A stretch of 64,000 nucleotides of DNA, from the NCBI RefSeq assembly GCF_051020985.1, contig NC_135000.1, positions 22,288,784 to 22,352,783 of the forward strand. The letters run 5' to 3'. The notes beneath the pieces are model-generated. The model was given only the letters and a program-made list of their open reading frames with translations. It searched no databases and was not told the DNA's origin. A program made the position numbers and the translations under genes. Every line of letters begins with the position of its first letter. Positions within the stretch are counted from its first letter, which is position 1. This DNA comes from Nomia melanderi. Taxonomy: Eukaryota > Arthropoda > Insecta > Hymenoptera > Halictidae. Positions 19,779-32,115 of this stretch are shown in pieces.

Positions 19779-21644
19779 AGCTTATCGACAAATTATTCAC
19801 TGCCTTGTGTATCGTTACGTTTCAAGAAACTATAATTCCTCGAGAAATTTTCGCCCACATAAATGCTCTTGTTTAACGTTCTTTCGATTCGTGATCACAT
19901 CGAATTCGCCTTCTCTATGAAGTCTAAGATTAATCCACTAAGAAAAATGATATCACGCATGATAGAAGCTCGCAGAGGATTTTCTAAAAAAGGAAAATAG
20001 ATTCTAAAGTAGAACGTGTGTTGCGAGTGGAATACCGAGCGAGTGGAGGATCGAAGACGAACGCGGTTCGTTCGTCCGACGTCTGACGCGTGTCGAGATC
20101 CCGAAAATTCGGGAAACAGGATTTTCTCCGGGATCCGGGAAATCCGGCCGAGGAGAGCGTTTCGGGGGAACGCAGATAAAACGACGGGCGACGGGGCAGG
20201 CAGACGTATCTCAAGTGCGATGCGTCACGTTTATCGATTTATGATTAAGCTTTTGAGCAAGCCGGTCGACGCTGGGGAGGGGATCACGGTGTCGAGGACG
20301 AGGGTGAGCAGGATTAGCGATGGCCTGGAGAGGCTCCGGCTCGAACAAACCGCGACTGTTTCAAAGCTAGTCAAATATTTTCGTATCCCATCGAAGATTT
20401 TTTATCCTCAATGAAATCCGTCGCTTCGGAACGATTCTTAGCGCAAATTTTCACAAATTCTAATCGAAGCTTTGATTATCGTGGACATGGTGGAGGTATT
20501 CGCTCGTTTGAACAGCTTCTTCATTGACAAACTTTGAATATTTATGGACCATTTAACGCACACTAGATTCGAAGAAAAAAATGGGATAACTGTTAAAAGT
20601 ATCAATGGAAATATCAATGTGTAATTCCTTATTCATTTATCCCTTGAAATCAGAGCACGAGCTTGGCAGATTGTACTTCTTCGTTGAGCAATAATATAAT
20701 TACATTCCGCACAAATGAAACTACCTCGAAATTCATGGTTAAATATTAAATAAACTGGCGATATAATTTAAATACAATTCACCAACTCCAAAAATGAATC
20801 CTTCAGTTTCAAAATAAAAAAACAGTAAATATTATCATCGATTCACTAATACAGACCCAGAGGCATTTCGATAGAAAAAGGAAGAAATTGAATCTTCGAC
20901 GCGAAGGGTGAATGAGGGTCGACGGATGAGAACGATGGGGTCATCGTCGTCCATTCAGGACGTCATCATCCTCGGCGTCGACTGGTAGCGACGGTCGCGC
21001 CGCGTCGCTAATTTCCTGTTTTTCCGGGCACGTTAATAAAGGACCTGCCCCCGCCCCTCGGTCAACGGCGGGGGGAGGTAGGAAGAGGCCGCGCATTGTT
21101 TTTCCCCTAATCGATGGCCACGCCGAAAGCTCTCCGCCGTTAAAATCGTTAAAATCGCGCAATAAACGTCCGTCGCGGGGTGTTCGGTTATTGCGAGAGC
21201 GCGTGCTCCGGGCTGATGTACGCGCGCACAGATTTATTCCAAGACACGTTCGCTGGACAGCCGATTTTATGGTGGCGTATAAGCCATCTGCCGCGATCTG
21301 TATCGACGCGGCTAGCCCGGCCGTTTACGAAAACGCTGAACTGCAGTTCGGTGGCGGAGGTGGTAGGGTAGTGAGGGCGAGGAATTTCGAGCCTCCGGCG
21401 GAGATAAGAAAAATCATCCGGGCACGTTACCGTTTATTGCCGACATGTTTCCCGGGTAACGGTATCTTCTCTAAACGGGAAATGATTCTCGAAATATTCT
21501 CCACGAGAGAGATAATATACAATGCGAATGCCTTTTAAATTCGAAATATTAATCGAGATGGAAGATTGATTCCAACTGTCTTACAGAAAGATCTTAAAAG
21601 TACTCAATTTTGCTTGATTAAATATAGGTACTACCGAGTTTGTA

Positions 21645-21869
21645 TTAACACTAGAACTACCGAGCATTTAATACGATTGATATGTAATCTCTATAAAAAT
21701 TGTAACAATAGATTATTTTCAATTTCTTTGGATATTCACCATAGTACTCAAGTGAAACTATTTATTTCGGAAATCATTTCAAGTATTCAATGTTTTTAAG
21801 ATATTAATAACTGCGAAACAAACAAATCGAAACCAGTCATTTTGACTGGTACGGTAATTCTAGTGTTAA
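21645..21869. mobile_element. TTAA-flanked MITE, family A, copy 2
   Basis: Left end TTAACACTAGAACTACCG; right end reverse-complemented TTAACACTAGAATTACCG (17 of 18 identical). Length is 225 bp. A subterminal palindrome ACCAGTCATTTTGACTGGT lies near the right end. Same family as 12396-12620. Confidence 0.87.
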
Positions 21870-22613
21870 TTGAAGTTACATATTGTTTTCTTCTATATTC
21901 AACGTTCACAGTAATCCTTCTGAACCCACGAACTAAAATATTCATATCCCATTAAAAAAAAAACAAAATCCTTCGTTCAAATCGAAGATCCGAATTTAAG
22001 CAAAATCTTCGTCGCCCGAAACCCGGATGCCAATTAAAACAATCAAGTTCAACATTTCCGCACTCCGATGGCTAACGACAGGCGAGGCGCAGCCCCGGTT
22101 GCCGACATAAACCATACACAAGAAGTTTCCGCCGCAGCGGCCGCGATCGTATCCCGAGGCCGTGGATATCCTAAAAACCGCTTCGTTTTCCTCTAAAATG
22201 AAAATAGATCCATCAACGATAACCGGGCAACGACCCCCCGAGACCGCGGCCCCGAAAGAGCGCTCCGCCGCGGTCGCGTTCAACGAATAACAAATCACGG
22301 TTGTTTCGGCGTAGGAGAGAGCGAAGCGAGAAAGAGAGAGGGCGGCGAGGAGGGCGGCGCGGAGGCGAAATCAGCGAGATACCGGGGCAGAGCAGGCGTG
22401 CAGAGCACCGCCGGGCGTAAGGGAGGCTAAACAAGCTAGGAGAATAGATCGTAGATGGAGAGAAGCGTTATACGGCAGCGGTTCGGGGAATGTGTTCGGT
22501 CCGTGAGCTGGGAAAATGGCCGTGTTATTAAATCGATCGGTGTGCTCTGGCCAGTGTGGGGGCTCGGGGCTAGGCCAGGGGGTTTCCAGAGAGAGGCGGG
22601 AAGAGGTGGACGG

Positions 22614-22646
22614 AGAGAGAGGGGGAGGGGGAGAGAGAGAGAGAAG
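22614..22646. repeat. GA/GGA-rich microsatellite
   Basis: GAGAGAGAGGGGGAGGGGGAG and GA units in a GC-rich block of the tou intron. Confidence 0.85.
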
Positions 22647-23432
22647 GCGAAAGAGCGCATACCCGGGGATGATGAGAACGCGATGGAAACGGGCCGTGAG
22701 TTACGAATGGTTCTTGCCCGGCCGTCGTGACCGAAATCGCGAACTCCTGGTTCTACGCGCTGATTCGTTATCCTTGCGCCTTCGATCCTGTACAGAACGA
22801 TTACTATTATCGTTCCCTGGAATCGGGTTAGGCATTGTAATGGGGTTAACATGTGATTCACCCTTCGCGCGGTGGTCTTGAGGGCATACACCTTGAACGA
22901 ATAGTTGAATCAGTCTTCACGTAGGTTTTTAAAGACTTTCTTTGATTCTTTAGATGTTTCTGAATTGCTTCAGTTGGCTGGTTGTGTTCGGTTCACGTAA
23001 ATGTAGATGTTAGATTTCGATTTACGACAGTTGTGCATTTATATTGATTTGAGTTCAGGTGAATGTTAGGTTTGTGTTTATATAATGGATGTATTTTTGT
23101 GAGAGTACGGTTGAGGAAGTGTTTGCATGATTGGTGAGAATTTAGAATGGTTGGAACGAGGACTGTGAACTGACTTTTTGGTTCGTTATGAGTTTATTCT
23201 TAACGGGAAATTAAGGTTGTTTGATTGTTTTTATTAAGACAGTGACTGGCTTGATTGTCGCTTATGATTGGCGAGTAGTGATAGATTCTTTTGGAATGAT
23301 TGCCTCGAACGAAAATTGTATTAGCAAGGTTATACGTTGGTCACCGTGGAAATACTCTTCTCCCTCGTCGCGTGTATCGATTTTCGCGACCGATAAAAGA
23401 ACTTTACGTACACTCGCCGAATTTCAAATCGT

Positions 23433-23480
23433 TTAACCTTTTGCCTTGCGATTTCTTCCGCACCCGTGCTTACTAAACTT
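23433..23480 (+). mobile_element. Solo end related to the TTAACCCCTTGCC family
   Basis: TTAACCTTTTGCCTTGCGAT followed by TTCTTCCGCACCC resembles one end of the 19531 element family. The partner end was not found within 350 bp. Confidence 0.35.
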
Positions 23481-26400
23481 CTTTCATCGTGGATATTAAT
23501 ATTATAATACTGTAATAAATTAAACGAAAACCAGTATTGCGTTCGACTATGAAGAAAACAATATATTCACGTTTAATCAACTGAAACCACCATCGTCAAT
23601 TACACAAAATTTCTAAAGGGTATTAAAAAAACAAGAACCTCCAGACATTTTATAAGGACTCATTCACCATGTCGAAACCGAATGCATCTGAAAATAACGG
23701 CATTTATTTCGCAATTATTAATACCTTGAAAATATTAAAAATAAATTAATATTAATTAAATTAATATGTATATATATATATTATTTAATATTAATATTAA
23801 ATTCAACACGATTCTAAAAATAAATAGTTTCCCTTGAATACTATAGTAAATACACGAAGAAACCAAAAACACTCTATTGCTACCATTTTCATAAGGAATC
23901 CACACTACTCATATTAGACGCTTAATACGTCTGCCGTCAATTAAAGCGAGCGATCGAATCGCAGGCAGCATATTGTACAGGAAAATGAACGAACATGGAG
24001 TAATCAAGGAGGACATTAGAATCGGGGACAAGAAACTTCCCAGGAATCGGATTTCTTCCGTGTCTCGATAACCTACGGCCCGTTTCACACCCTCGAATGA
24101 TCATTCCGCGGAATTAAATTCCTAGGATCGCAGGATTTTCGTGGAAGCCGTTCTCGCGCGCGCGCGGGTGGGCGGGATAGGGTTGTAACGCGCGCGGCCC
24201 CGCTATTTTCGGGTCGCGGAATATACGGGCGTGGATCCTCTTCTTTGTTTTCGTCTTTTTTCTCTGGCCCCGGCGCGAGGAACGTGCCGGGAAGAAAATA
24301 GCCCGGACCAACGGCGTGGCACGGAACGACGCGAATCTTACGGGCTGGAAAGGCGATGGGATGAAAGATCCGGGAGATTTAACGCGGCCGGCATATTCAT
24401 TCAGCGCGTTCCTCTCTCGCGAGGTACGAATAAAACTCGCGTAATCCCGGCCGAACGTCCTGCCCGCGCGGCGTGCTTTAACTTCTTCAATGGAACTTCT
24501 TTTTTACTCGAAGCACACGACCCCCTATCTCGGAGGGCAGCGAACAATGTATCGAGCCGAGAAAAGGGAGATCAGGCGAAATGGGAACGTTGCTCCGAAA
24601 AAGTGGCGGTGTATCTTTTCCAGCTGTGTTTTGCATTAGTTAAAAGTACGTCAAATGTGGTGATCGATGGCATTCAGGAATCTAAGATCTAGGATTCTTC
24701 GAAACTCGTCAGTGAAAGTGCACGCTTCGCGATCGATAGAAGAAACATTTGAAAAACAGAAGCGAATCTTTCGTTTTAATCATTCAATGGAGTAACAGGA
24801 AACCCCGAGTTCCTTTCATGAACCTAAATCATTAAGAACCTTAAACGTTCATTAATATTGAAACAAAACGATATTCGTATGTATCAAACTCCAAAAGTCG
24901 AAGCTTTCTACCGCGATCTTACAGTAACCGATTGCTCAAACAATGAAAATCCCTGCAATAACTTCCAGATTCTCCCAGCGCATCACTGTATCAATCGAAC
25001 GCGGCGGAAAGAAAAATCCGCGCAATTGCCGCGGTATATATATACACAGTTTACGGGAGAAAGTACACAGCGGCGGGTAATCCGCGAACAAAGGGAACAA
25101 TGCGAGCCAATAAGCCTCGGCTCGAGACTGTCCGCGTGTGCAACGCAATTACCGTGGCGTGGCCGTGCGCATTATTTAAGCCCGTAGGCCAGAAAGACGC
25201 GGATATCCAATATATCGACGACATCCCCTCCGGTTTTACACCTTAACGTCGCCGTTTCCGCTTATAACCGTCCAATCGCGATCCACCGCACCGCTTCTCC
25301 GTGAGAGAGCGCGGCTCACGGTACGCGAGAGCGGTGTAGGTATCCTGTCCCCCGAGGAAGAGGATCGATCGAGGGATCGGAATGCCGAGAGGGGTGGCGC
25401 GCAGCGTAGCGAGCGTCGCAGCGATGGCTGGCTCGCCTCCAAATCGCTTTAATTTCGTTTACGCGACGGCCAAACCGGACCGAGAGAGAGAGAAAGAGTC
25501 CGTCCTCGGCCCTTCGACCTCCTCTCTCGCTCCGCCGATTTTTTCCTCCCTTCCCTATCGCTGAAACGAAATCATTGTTTCTATGCGCTCGCCCGGGGAA
25601 AAAAAGGGAAGAAAAATGTCGGTCTTTGACGTCGCACTCGTTCGTCATTCCCGCGTGTTTCGCTCGTTCACGGGCTACCGGTGTATGTATTTTTCCCGTT
25701 GCACGATTCGTTACGTAGCTACTGTTCGATTTTGTGAATGTTTTAGCTATTCTTTTTCGTTGGTGAAAGGTTTTCGGGTGGTGACTCATTCGTCGATACG
25801 GTTCTGAGCGGATTACGTTAGGTGATTCTTTTGGGTATGCGAAGGTTCGGGGACGTTGAGATTCTGTTGATTACAGCGAGTGATTGGAGTAGAGATTAAT
25901 AGGAACAATAAACAATGATTAGATATGTTGAACTAGTATTTGAGATAGCTTCGAAACATCGAATTCGGCAAGATTGGATATCCTCGGACGAGTTCGAGAT
26001 AAAGCAGTTTCGATTTTTAATCTGACCGGACCGCGGAAATCAATATTTGCGCAAATATGGATGATCTAATAACGATAAATCGAAGGAATATTTCTGCGGA
26101 ATTGAGACGTTGGTCCGTATATTAATCGCTGTTAACGGCGCTGAAAACCATCGCGGGGCACCCGAAACTAAAGAGGATCTGCAACGAATGCTCGGTCGCT
26201 GCACGAAAACAATCAATTTCCGCGACCGTGCCCGTTCCATCGATACATCAATCTCTTCGGGATCGATCGAAATAAAGAGAAAAGGGAACGTAAAAAATAA
26301 TTGAGAAAGAGGAAAGTATCGTGATCGTAGGTAGCGGCGAGGCTCGATGTCTTGGCCCTGGCTTCGTGCTAATTAATTTCTCGTTAACGAAGTCACAGGC

Positions 26401-26499
26401 GCCGCGGACCGGCGGCCTCCCTTCTTTAAACATAATCGAGCCACCGCGTCGGCTAACTTCGTTATAAATATAGGATAAGCCGGCTGACGATGTAATAAA

Positions 26500-26512
26500 G
26501 GGGGGGGGGGGG
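26500..26512. repeat. Poly-G homopolymer (13 nt)
   Basis: An uninterrupted G run. Similar shorter runs occur near 32062 and 43380. Confidence 0.9.
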
Positions 26513-28092
26513 CGGTCGTGGTAATCGTGGATTCATCTGCTCCGGACCGGGGGAACTTGTAAATTATGTTTAACGCCGGTAATGGGAATCGTTTGTGTAA
26601 ACATAATGCTCCGCGATGCCTGACGGATGCGTGTTAATAATTGCCAGCGGACCCACCGCTGAATAATGGCGCCGCGGCCGAGGCGGCACGGATCAAACGG
26701 ATCGAACCGAGAGGCCGCGCTGCGTGCACGCCTTTCGCCCGCGATTCGCGGGCCAAGACGCGCGAGCCAATCGTTTCGACACCATCGAACTCTTTCCTCG
26801 CCGCTTCGTGTAAGTACCCTTCGAGCCGACAACCGTCACACTTCCATGCCGACGATCGATAAACAACGATTTCAACGTTCGATCGATCTCGCGAAGAATC
26901 TTCCGGAACCTTACCGCTGTTTTATTCGTTTACACTCGAAGTTAATATTATAAGTGGATACGCTATCTGCAAATGTAACGTGTAAATGGGACACTCATTT
27001 TGGAACTATTGTGTTTGATACGAGTGTTAATGCTTGGATGAGAATGATTCCCATAAAGGTGACCGAACACGTAACATAAGTTGAGGATTGGAATTGAGTG
27101 ATAACTGGAAGGCTCCGTGAATTTGCTGCATAAACAATGAATTTTAATCGATATTGGTGAAACGGTTAATAAAACTACAAAATTATCGATTATCGTCAAC
27201 TAGAAGATCAGTAGATGAATCTCTCAAGCTCTAACAAAAACAAACACAAGATCAAATAATCTCTTTAACCTATAAACAATCAATACTCAAAACATTTCTT
27301 GGATTATCTCTTCGAGCACTATCCCACGAAAAATCGCATTAAAATATTCTCAAGAACTACCCCTTTCCATACACTCCAAAAGCCTCGTCAATCCTGAAAC
27401 CATTTAATTCCCGAAATCCCGACGTGATCGGATGATTCACCGTTCGGTTTCGCAAGTCGGCCGCGCGCTTCTTAAGGAAACCAGATTCCGCGCGAGGATA
27501 GCCTTCTGCGTCCGCGAAATCGAAAAACTCCAGTCTCCTCGGTGCGGGGAGGGGGGAGAGGCGAAGGGTCCGGCGAAAGTTCATCTGGTTTCGACGTCCC
27601 ACGTTTTCGACTACGCCCGTATCGGAACGATATGTAAGCGTCCGCGCGCGTCGGCTCGCGCAATCTCCGCCTCGAAAGAAACTCCAGTGGATTTTACCCG
27701 AGCTACATAATTCAATGGTTTAATGTTTAAAAGGGAGACGATGGCCAGCCCGTGCGCTGCCCCTGGGAGATTTCGATTGATATTTCCTTTTTTCACGCGC
27801 GTCCGCTCGATCTTGTTCGGCGGTGCACGTACGCGCTCGCGGAGGAGGCCGTTTCTAGCCCGCGCCCCCCTTTTATTATTGTACCAAGTGTCTTTTCTTA
27901 TCGAGCATCTTCGACCCGCTCCCCCGTCTCGCTCTTTCTCGCCGTTCCTCGTTGCTCGCATCTCTCTCCCGCTTTATATCGAATTCGAGGCACGCCGAGC
28001 GCATTTATCAACCTATACACGTTGCGCGCGGCTTCGACCGTCGTTGGGCGAGGCAGCGGGGGCAGCGCAGGCCGTGTGGAAAAAAAGGGAGT

Positions 28093-28094
<2 letters not shown>

Positions 28095-28131
<37 letters not shown>
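28095..28131. repeat. (GA)n microsatellite
   Basis: About 18 AG units inside a purine-rich block (28080-28440). Frames through it give Arg-Glu repeats and are not genes. Confidence 0.95.
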
Positions 28132-28134
<3 letters not shown>

Positions 28135-29710
28135 AGACAGAAGAGAGAACGCAGCGAGAGCGCCGCTGGAGCGGAGCGTAAAAAGAAGCACGACTGGGAC
28201 GGAAAGATACGGGAGAGACTGGAAAACTGAGGAACGTGATGAGGAAACCGGGGAAGGGGTGTCCGCGGTGTATCGGGGAAGAAATCGAAAGGGACGGAGA
28301 CCGAATGAGAGCGAAAGCGGGTGGAACGCGTTGCGGGAAAGCGCGAGAAGAGGGAAAGACGGCGGAGCTCCGAGGTGGAATTTTTTTGAGAGGGGAGGAT
28401 CGGCTACAAGGGAGGAAATTGGGGCGAGGGGAAAATGTGTAACAATTGCGCGGCGGAGCGGTGACGTTCGAATTTGATTCTGTGTCATAGAGTAAATGTG
28501 TAATAATATTGGTATAATGTGGGTTTCGTGTAGGAATGTTCGGGGTGTCCCGTAAGTGCGTCGAGCGAGGTGAATTTATTACGGTTTTCGAGATACGTAA
28601 GAAGATTAAAAGAATAGTTAAGTAGAAACCTCACGTTAAAAGTAATCTTTTAATTAAGTACCGTTACATTATAACTTTCTTCGTCGAGCGTAACATTTTG
28701 ATCTTTCAAATATGCTTCAAGTTATTCGAATAATTCCTCGCGGTACCTATTCCGTGGTCATCGCGAACGTAATTAAAGGAGAAAGTAATGAGCTCGCCGC
28801 CGGTTTAAACGGACTGACAAACGACAAGATTAGAAAGCAGAAAATCGAAGATACCGATACAAATTTTGGTGGGGCTGGGAATATCGAGGCAGCGGTCGGT
28901 CGCGCGAAAGCAGCGTCGACGGGCGTGGAACGCATTCTTTCCCTCCCTCTTTGTCGCGTATACGCGTGTACCCGTACGTGACGTCGCATCAGCGTGTCCC
29001 TAGGCTACCGTGCTAGCTAAATGTCACGTTTGATGCCGTGTACTCTAGTTCGCGCGTACGCTCGTGCCTACGCCCGCCTCGCGACCGTTTTCGCCGACAC
29101 TTCGCCGCAGAATAGAATTTCAACTTCGGTTGTAAAACGCGCTCGTAACTGGAATATCTTATTGCAGAAACGTTTGGAAACGTTGTACATATAGGCGTGC
29201 TCGTTTAGAGCAGATTACCGCATGGATTAATTCCGAAAGATCTGAAAATTCTTATTATCAAAGACAGTCAAGGGATCGCCAGGTGAAACATTCAATCATC
29301 TTTGCAATTTCTCCAGTGAAGGTGTAATGTAAAAAGTTTCCTAACTTTCAGATGTTTCACTGTTTCTTGGATTAGTTAATACCAACCAAACAATATTCAT
29401 AATTATCAAATTCAATATCAACTCTTCACCACGAATGCCTCAACATAAACCAAAATGTCTAAACCACTCGATCAACAACGTTCCTTCCAAAGCCAAATCT
29501 CCCAAACAATGGTTCCCTAATTGATCAAGAAACAATGAATAACCCGATCGACTCTCTGCCCAAGCAATCGAGAAAAAGCCAAACTCGCAAACGATGCGTT
29601 CCTTCGTTCCACTCGGTTGGTTCGTTTCCTAAAAGCCCGGGTTTCCCGTGAACGCAGTCACAGTCGCCATTCTTTAACCGTAACGTATAATGACGACGAT
29701 ACCCGGCAAC

Positions 29711-29731
29711 GTCGTCGTCGTCGTCGTCGTC
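29711..29731. repeat. (GTC)7 trinucleotide repeat
   Basis: Seven perfect GTC units in a CpG-rich part of the tou intron. Confidence 0.93.
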
Positions 29732-30016
29732 TCTGGAAGCGAAACCTGGCGGGGGTGGAACGCGAGCGAGCGAACGAACGAACGGAGAAGGGGTGGCAAG
29801 TAGCAGGGACGCGGTCTCGCGAGCGAAAACTTGGCCGTATCCCGGTGGCGGAGGTTTGCATCGATCGATCGAGATAAAAGCGGCGTATCGGAGTGCGGGC
29901 GAAATTAGAAACCCGACCGGCGGCATGGCTGCGGAACGTGGGGGGAGGGGGGTGGAAGGGAAGAAAAAAAGCGAGCCGCAAAGAGAACCCGTCTCTTTCT
30001 CGCCCCCGTGGTTCTC

Positions 30017-30052
30017 GTTCGTTCGTTCGTTCACTCGCTCGCTCGCTTGCTA
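30017..30052. repeat. TCGT/TCGC tetranucleotide repeat
   Basis: TCGT units are followed by CTCG units, giving a TCG-rich short tandem repeat. Confidence 0.85.
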
Positions 30053-31099
30053 CTCGTTCGTCGCGTCGACCGGCTAACAGGATACCATCCGCGAGGCTTT
30101 ACCGGGAAGCTAGACGCGAGGCATTCCATCCGTCGTAATGACGATGACACGGATGACGTTGACGAGGAAAAGGAACCGGGGAGAGGCCGGTTCAAACGAA
30201 AGCTGCGGAACACACCGTCCCACGCATCGCTCGCGTGAAATAGAACCGGGTGACTCCGTGGAGGGTCAACGCTCAGTCGAGCTAGAAACGACGAAGACGT
30301 GCATGCTTGTTGGCTATTTCGGATTAACTATTTTCTATCGTGATTAGGTGGTAACCATTATATTGGTACGAGAGATACGGAGGATAGTAATGTTATTATC
30401 AGAATGCCAAGCTCTAAGCGATGTATCCCTTAGATTGATCCACTCCATCGCAATCTGATCAGCTGTTTCGAGATTGTTAAAGAGTCACCGGCGTGCATGC
30501 GAATTTCAGACTGAGAAACCGTGGAACATATAAAAATGAAGATAAAGTATACCAAGGCACATCGATTTGTTTAAAATAACTAAGCTCTTCGGAATCATGG
30601 ATCCTCTATAAATCGAATCCTAAAGGATCAAAATCCAAGACACCCGCTCCAACCCCATCATCCAACTATATAGACGAGACGTGTCACCGGGTTCAAACCC
30701 CCAGTTCCTTCGTCGCGTAGAAAAGCATGCTCCACCCGTTTCCCGAGTAACCGCAGCGGCCGTTCGTCCAGCAGCCATAAACCATCTAATAGTAGCCTTC
30801 TGCTGCTGCTCTCCTCGTGCATCCTCCTCGAGGCATGTCCCGTTAACGATATACCACGTCGAAACGGCTTGGAAACGGCAAAGAACGAGAAACGCGGAAG
30901 ACGGAGGAGATCTAGATGACTGGAAAAGGGAAGAAAGGAAGAGACCGTAGCCCTGCTCGCGGTGTCGGATGCCTACGCCGCGTGCACCCCCGGAGGGGTA
31001 GCTTCAAACGAAAACTCCGACGCGTCCAACGAGTTTGTATCGAGCGTAGGAGGTAAAAGCGTGAGAGGTTGCCGCGGAGGGTCGAAGCCGAGGAACGGA

Positions 31100-32115
31100 G
31101 AGGAACCGAACCAGCGGCCGGACGGAGAGCGAAGATACCCGTGGCCCGATAGAGAGAAAGCGGGATGAAGAGAGAACGAGATAGGAAGCGCGCGGAGCGT
31201 CGGATGCTGGAGTAGAACCGTGAGCCCAGAAGGGGACAGCAGAGAAAGACAGGGGATTCGGTGGCGGGTGTGCGGGCGGCGAGGAGGTGGAGAGTTAGTC
31301 AGCGACGCGGAGCAAGAGAAAACGAAAGAGAGCTCCGGTGTACCGGGGAAAAGGACGCGGATAGAACTCCACGGACGAGGGAGCGATAAAGAGAGCGAGC
31401 AAGAGGGACAGAGATGAAGTGAGACAGACCCCGGTGAAACCGACAACGAGAAAGCGTTAGAGAGGAAGAGATAGAGAGATTCTCCTCGCAGCAAGAGCGC
31501 GATGCTGCTGCTGGCGGTGGTGCTTGCTGCAGAGAACGAGCCTGGGACGAGGGAAACGAGGGACCGCCGAAGGGTGGGGAAACTGCCGCAGACCGAGGCC
31601 ATGGTAGGCGAGGTGAGGTGGCAATCAATAAATATACAGAACCGGCACACAGCGAGAGAAAGAGAGGGTTAGCGAGCGGAGGGATCGCGGCGAGCCGGAG
31701 AAAGAGAAAAACGGAGCAGCGAGGAGGCGAAACCCGTGGGGGTGAGAAAGAGGGACGGCGAGATGGAGAACGGGGGACAGCGGGTAGAGGAGGAGGCCGA
31801 GAGAGAAGCGCTCGTCGTGTCTGTCCGACCGTCGGACCGTTCTTGCGTCCCCAAAGCCCCCACGAATCTAACCAACGGAGAGCGAGAGAGACGGAGACCC
31901 GGCACAGGGATACGATAAACGGGAACTCCGCGTGGAAAGAGGCAGATGGGAAGATGGGGCGATGAGGAGAGAAGGTGGAAGAGGACGCGGGGGCGAAGGC
32001 TCTGGAGAGGCTTTGCTTGAAAAGACAGGAGCAACGAGGAGACCCGACGGGGTGGAGGTAGGGGGGGGGGGCGTCCAGAAAACGCGAATTGGAACCGAGG
32101 AGGTCAGAGGTGAGC
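31100..32115. repeat. Long purine-rich stretch on the + strand
   Basis: About 1 kb dominated by GAGA, GGAG and CGGAG units without a single period. Both strands have long frames (for example 30973-31650 minus), but their composition is Ser/Leu/Pro or Arg/Glu/Gly only. I see no gene. Confidence 0.7.

Noticed and set aside
27752..28477. 241-codon plus-strand frame
   Set aside because: It runs through a (GA)n microsatellite giving Arg-Glu repeats, with equally long frames on the other strand. Typical of CpG-rich, stop-poor sequence.
30680..30710. GGGTTCAAACCC resembling a tRNA T-arm
   Set aside because: The flanking bases do not form the T stem and no acceptor or anticodon arms are visible.
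30973..31650. 225-codon minus-strand frame
   Set aside because: Low-complexity Ser/Leu/Pro composition from a purine-rich stretch. Overlapping frames on both strands are equally open.
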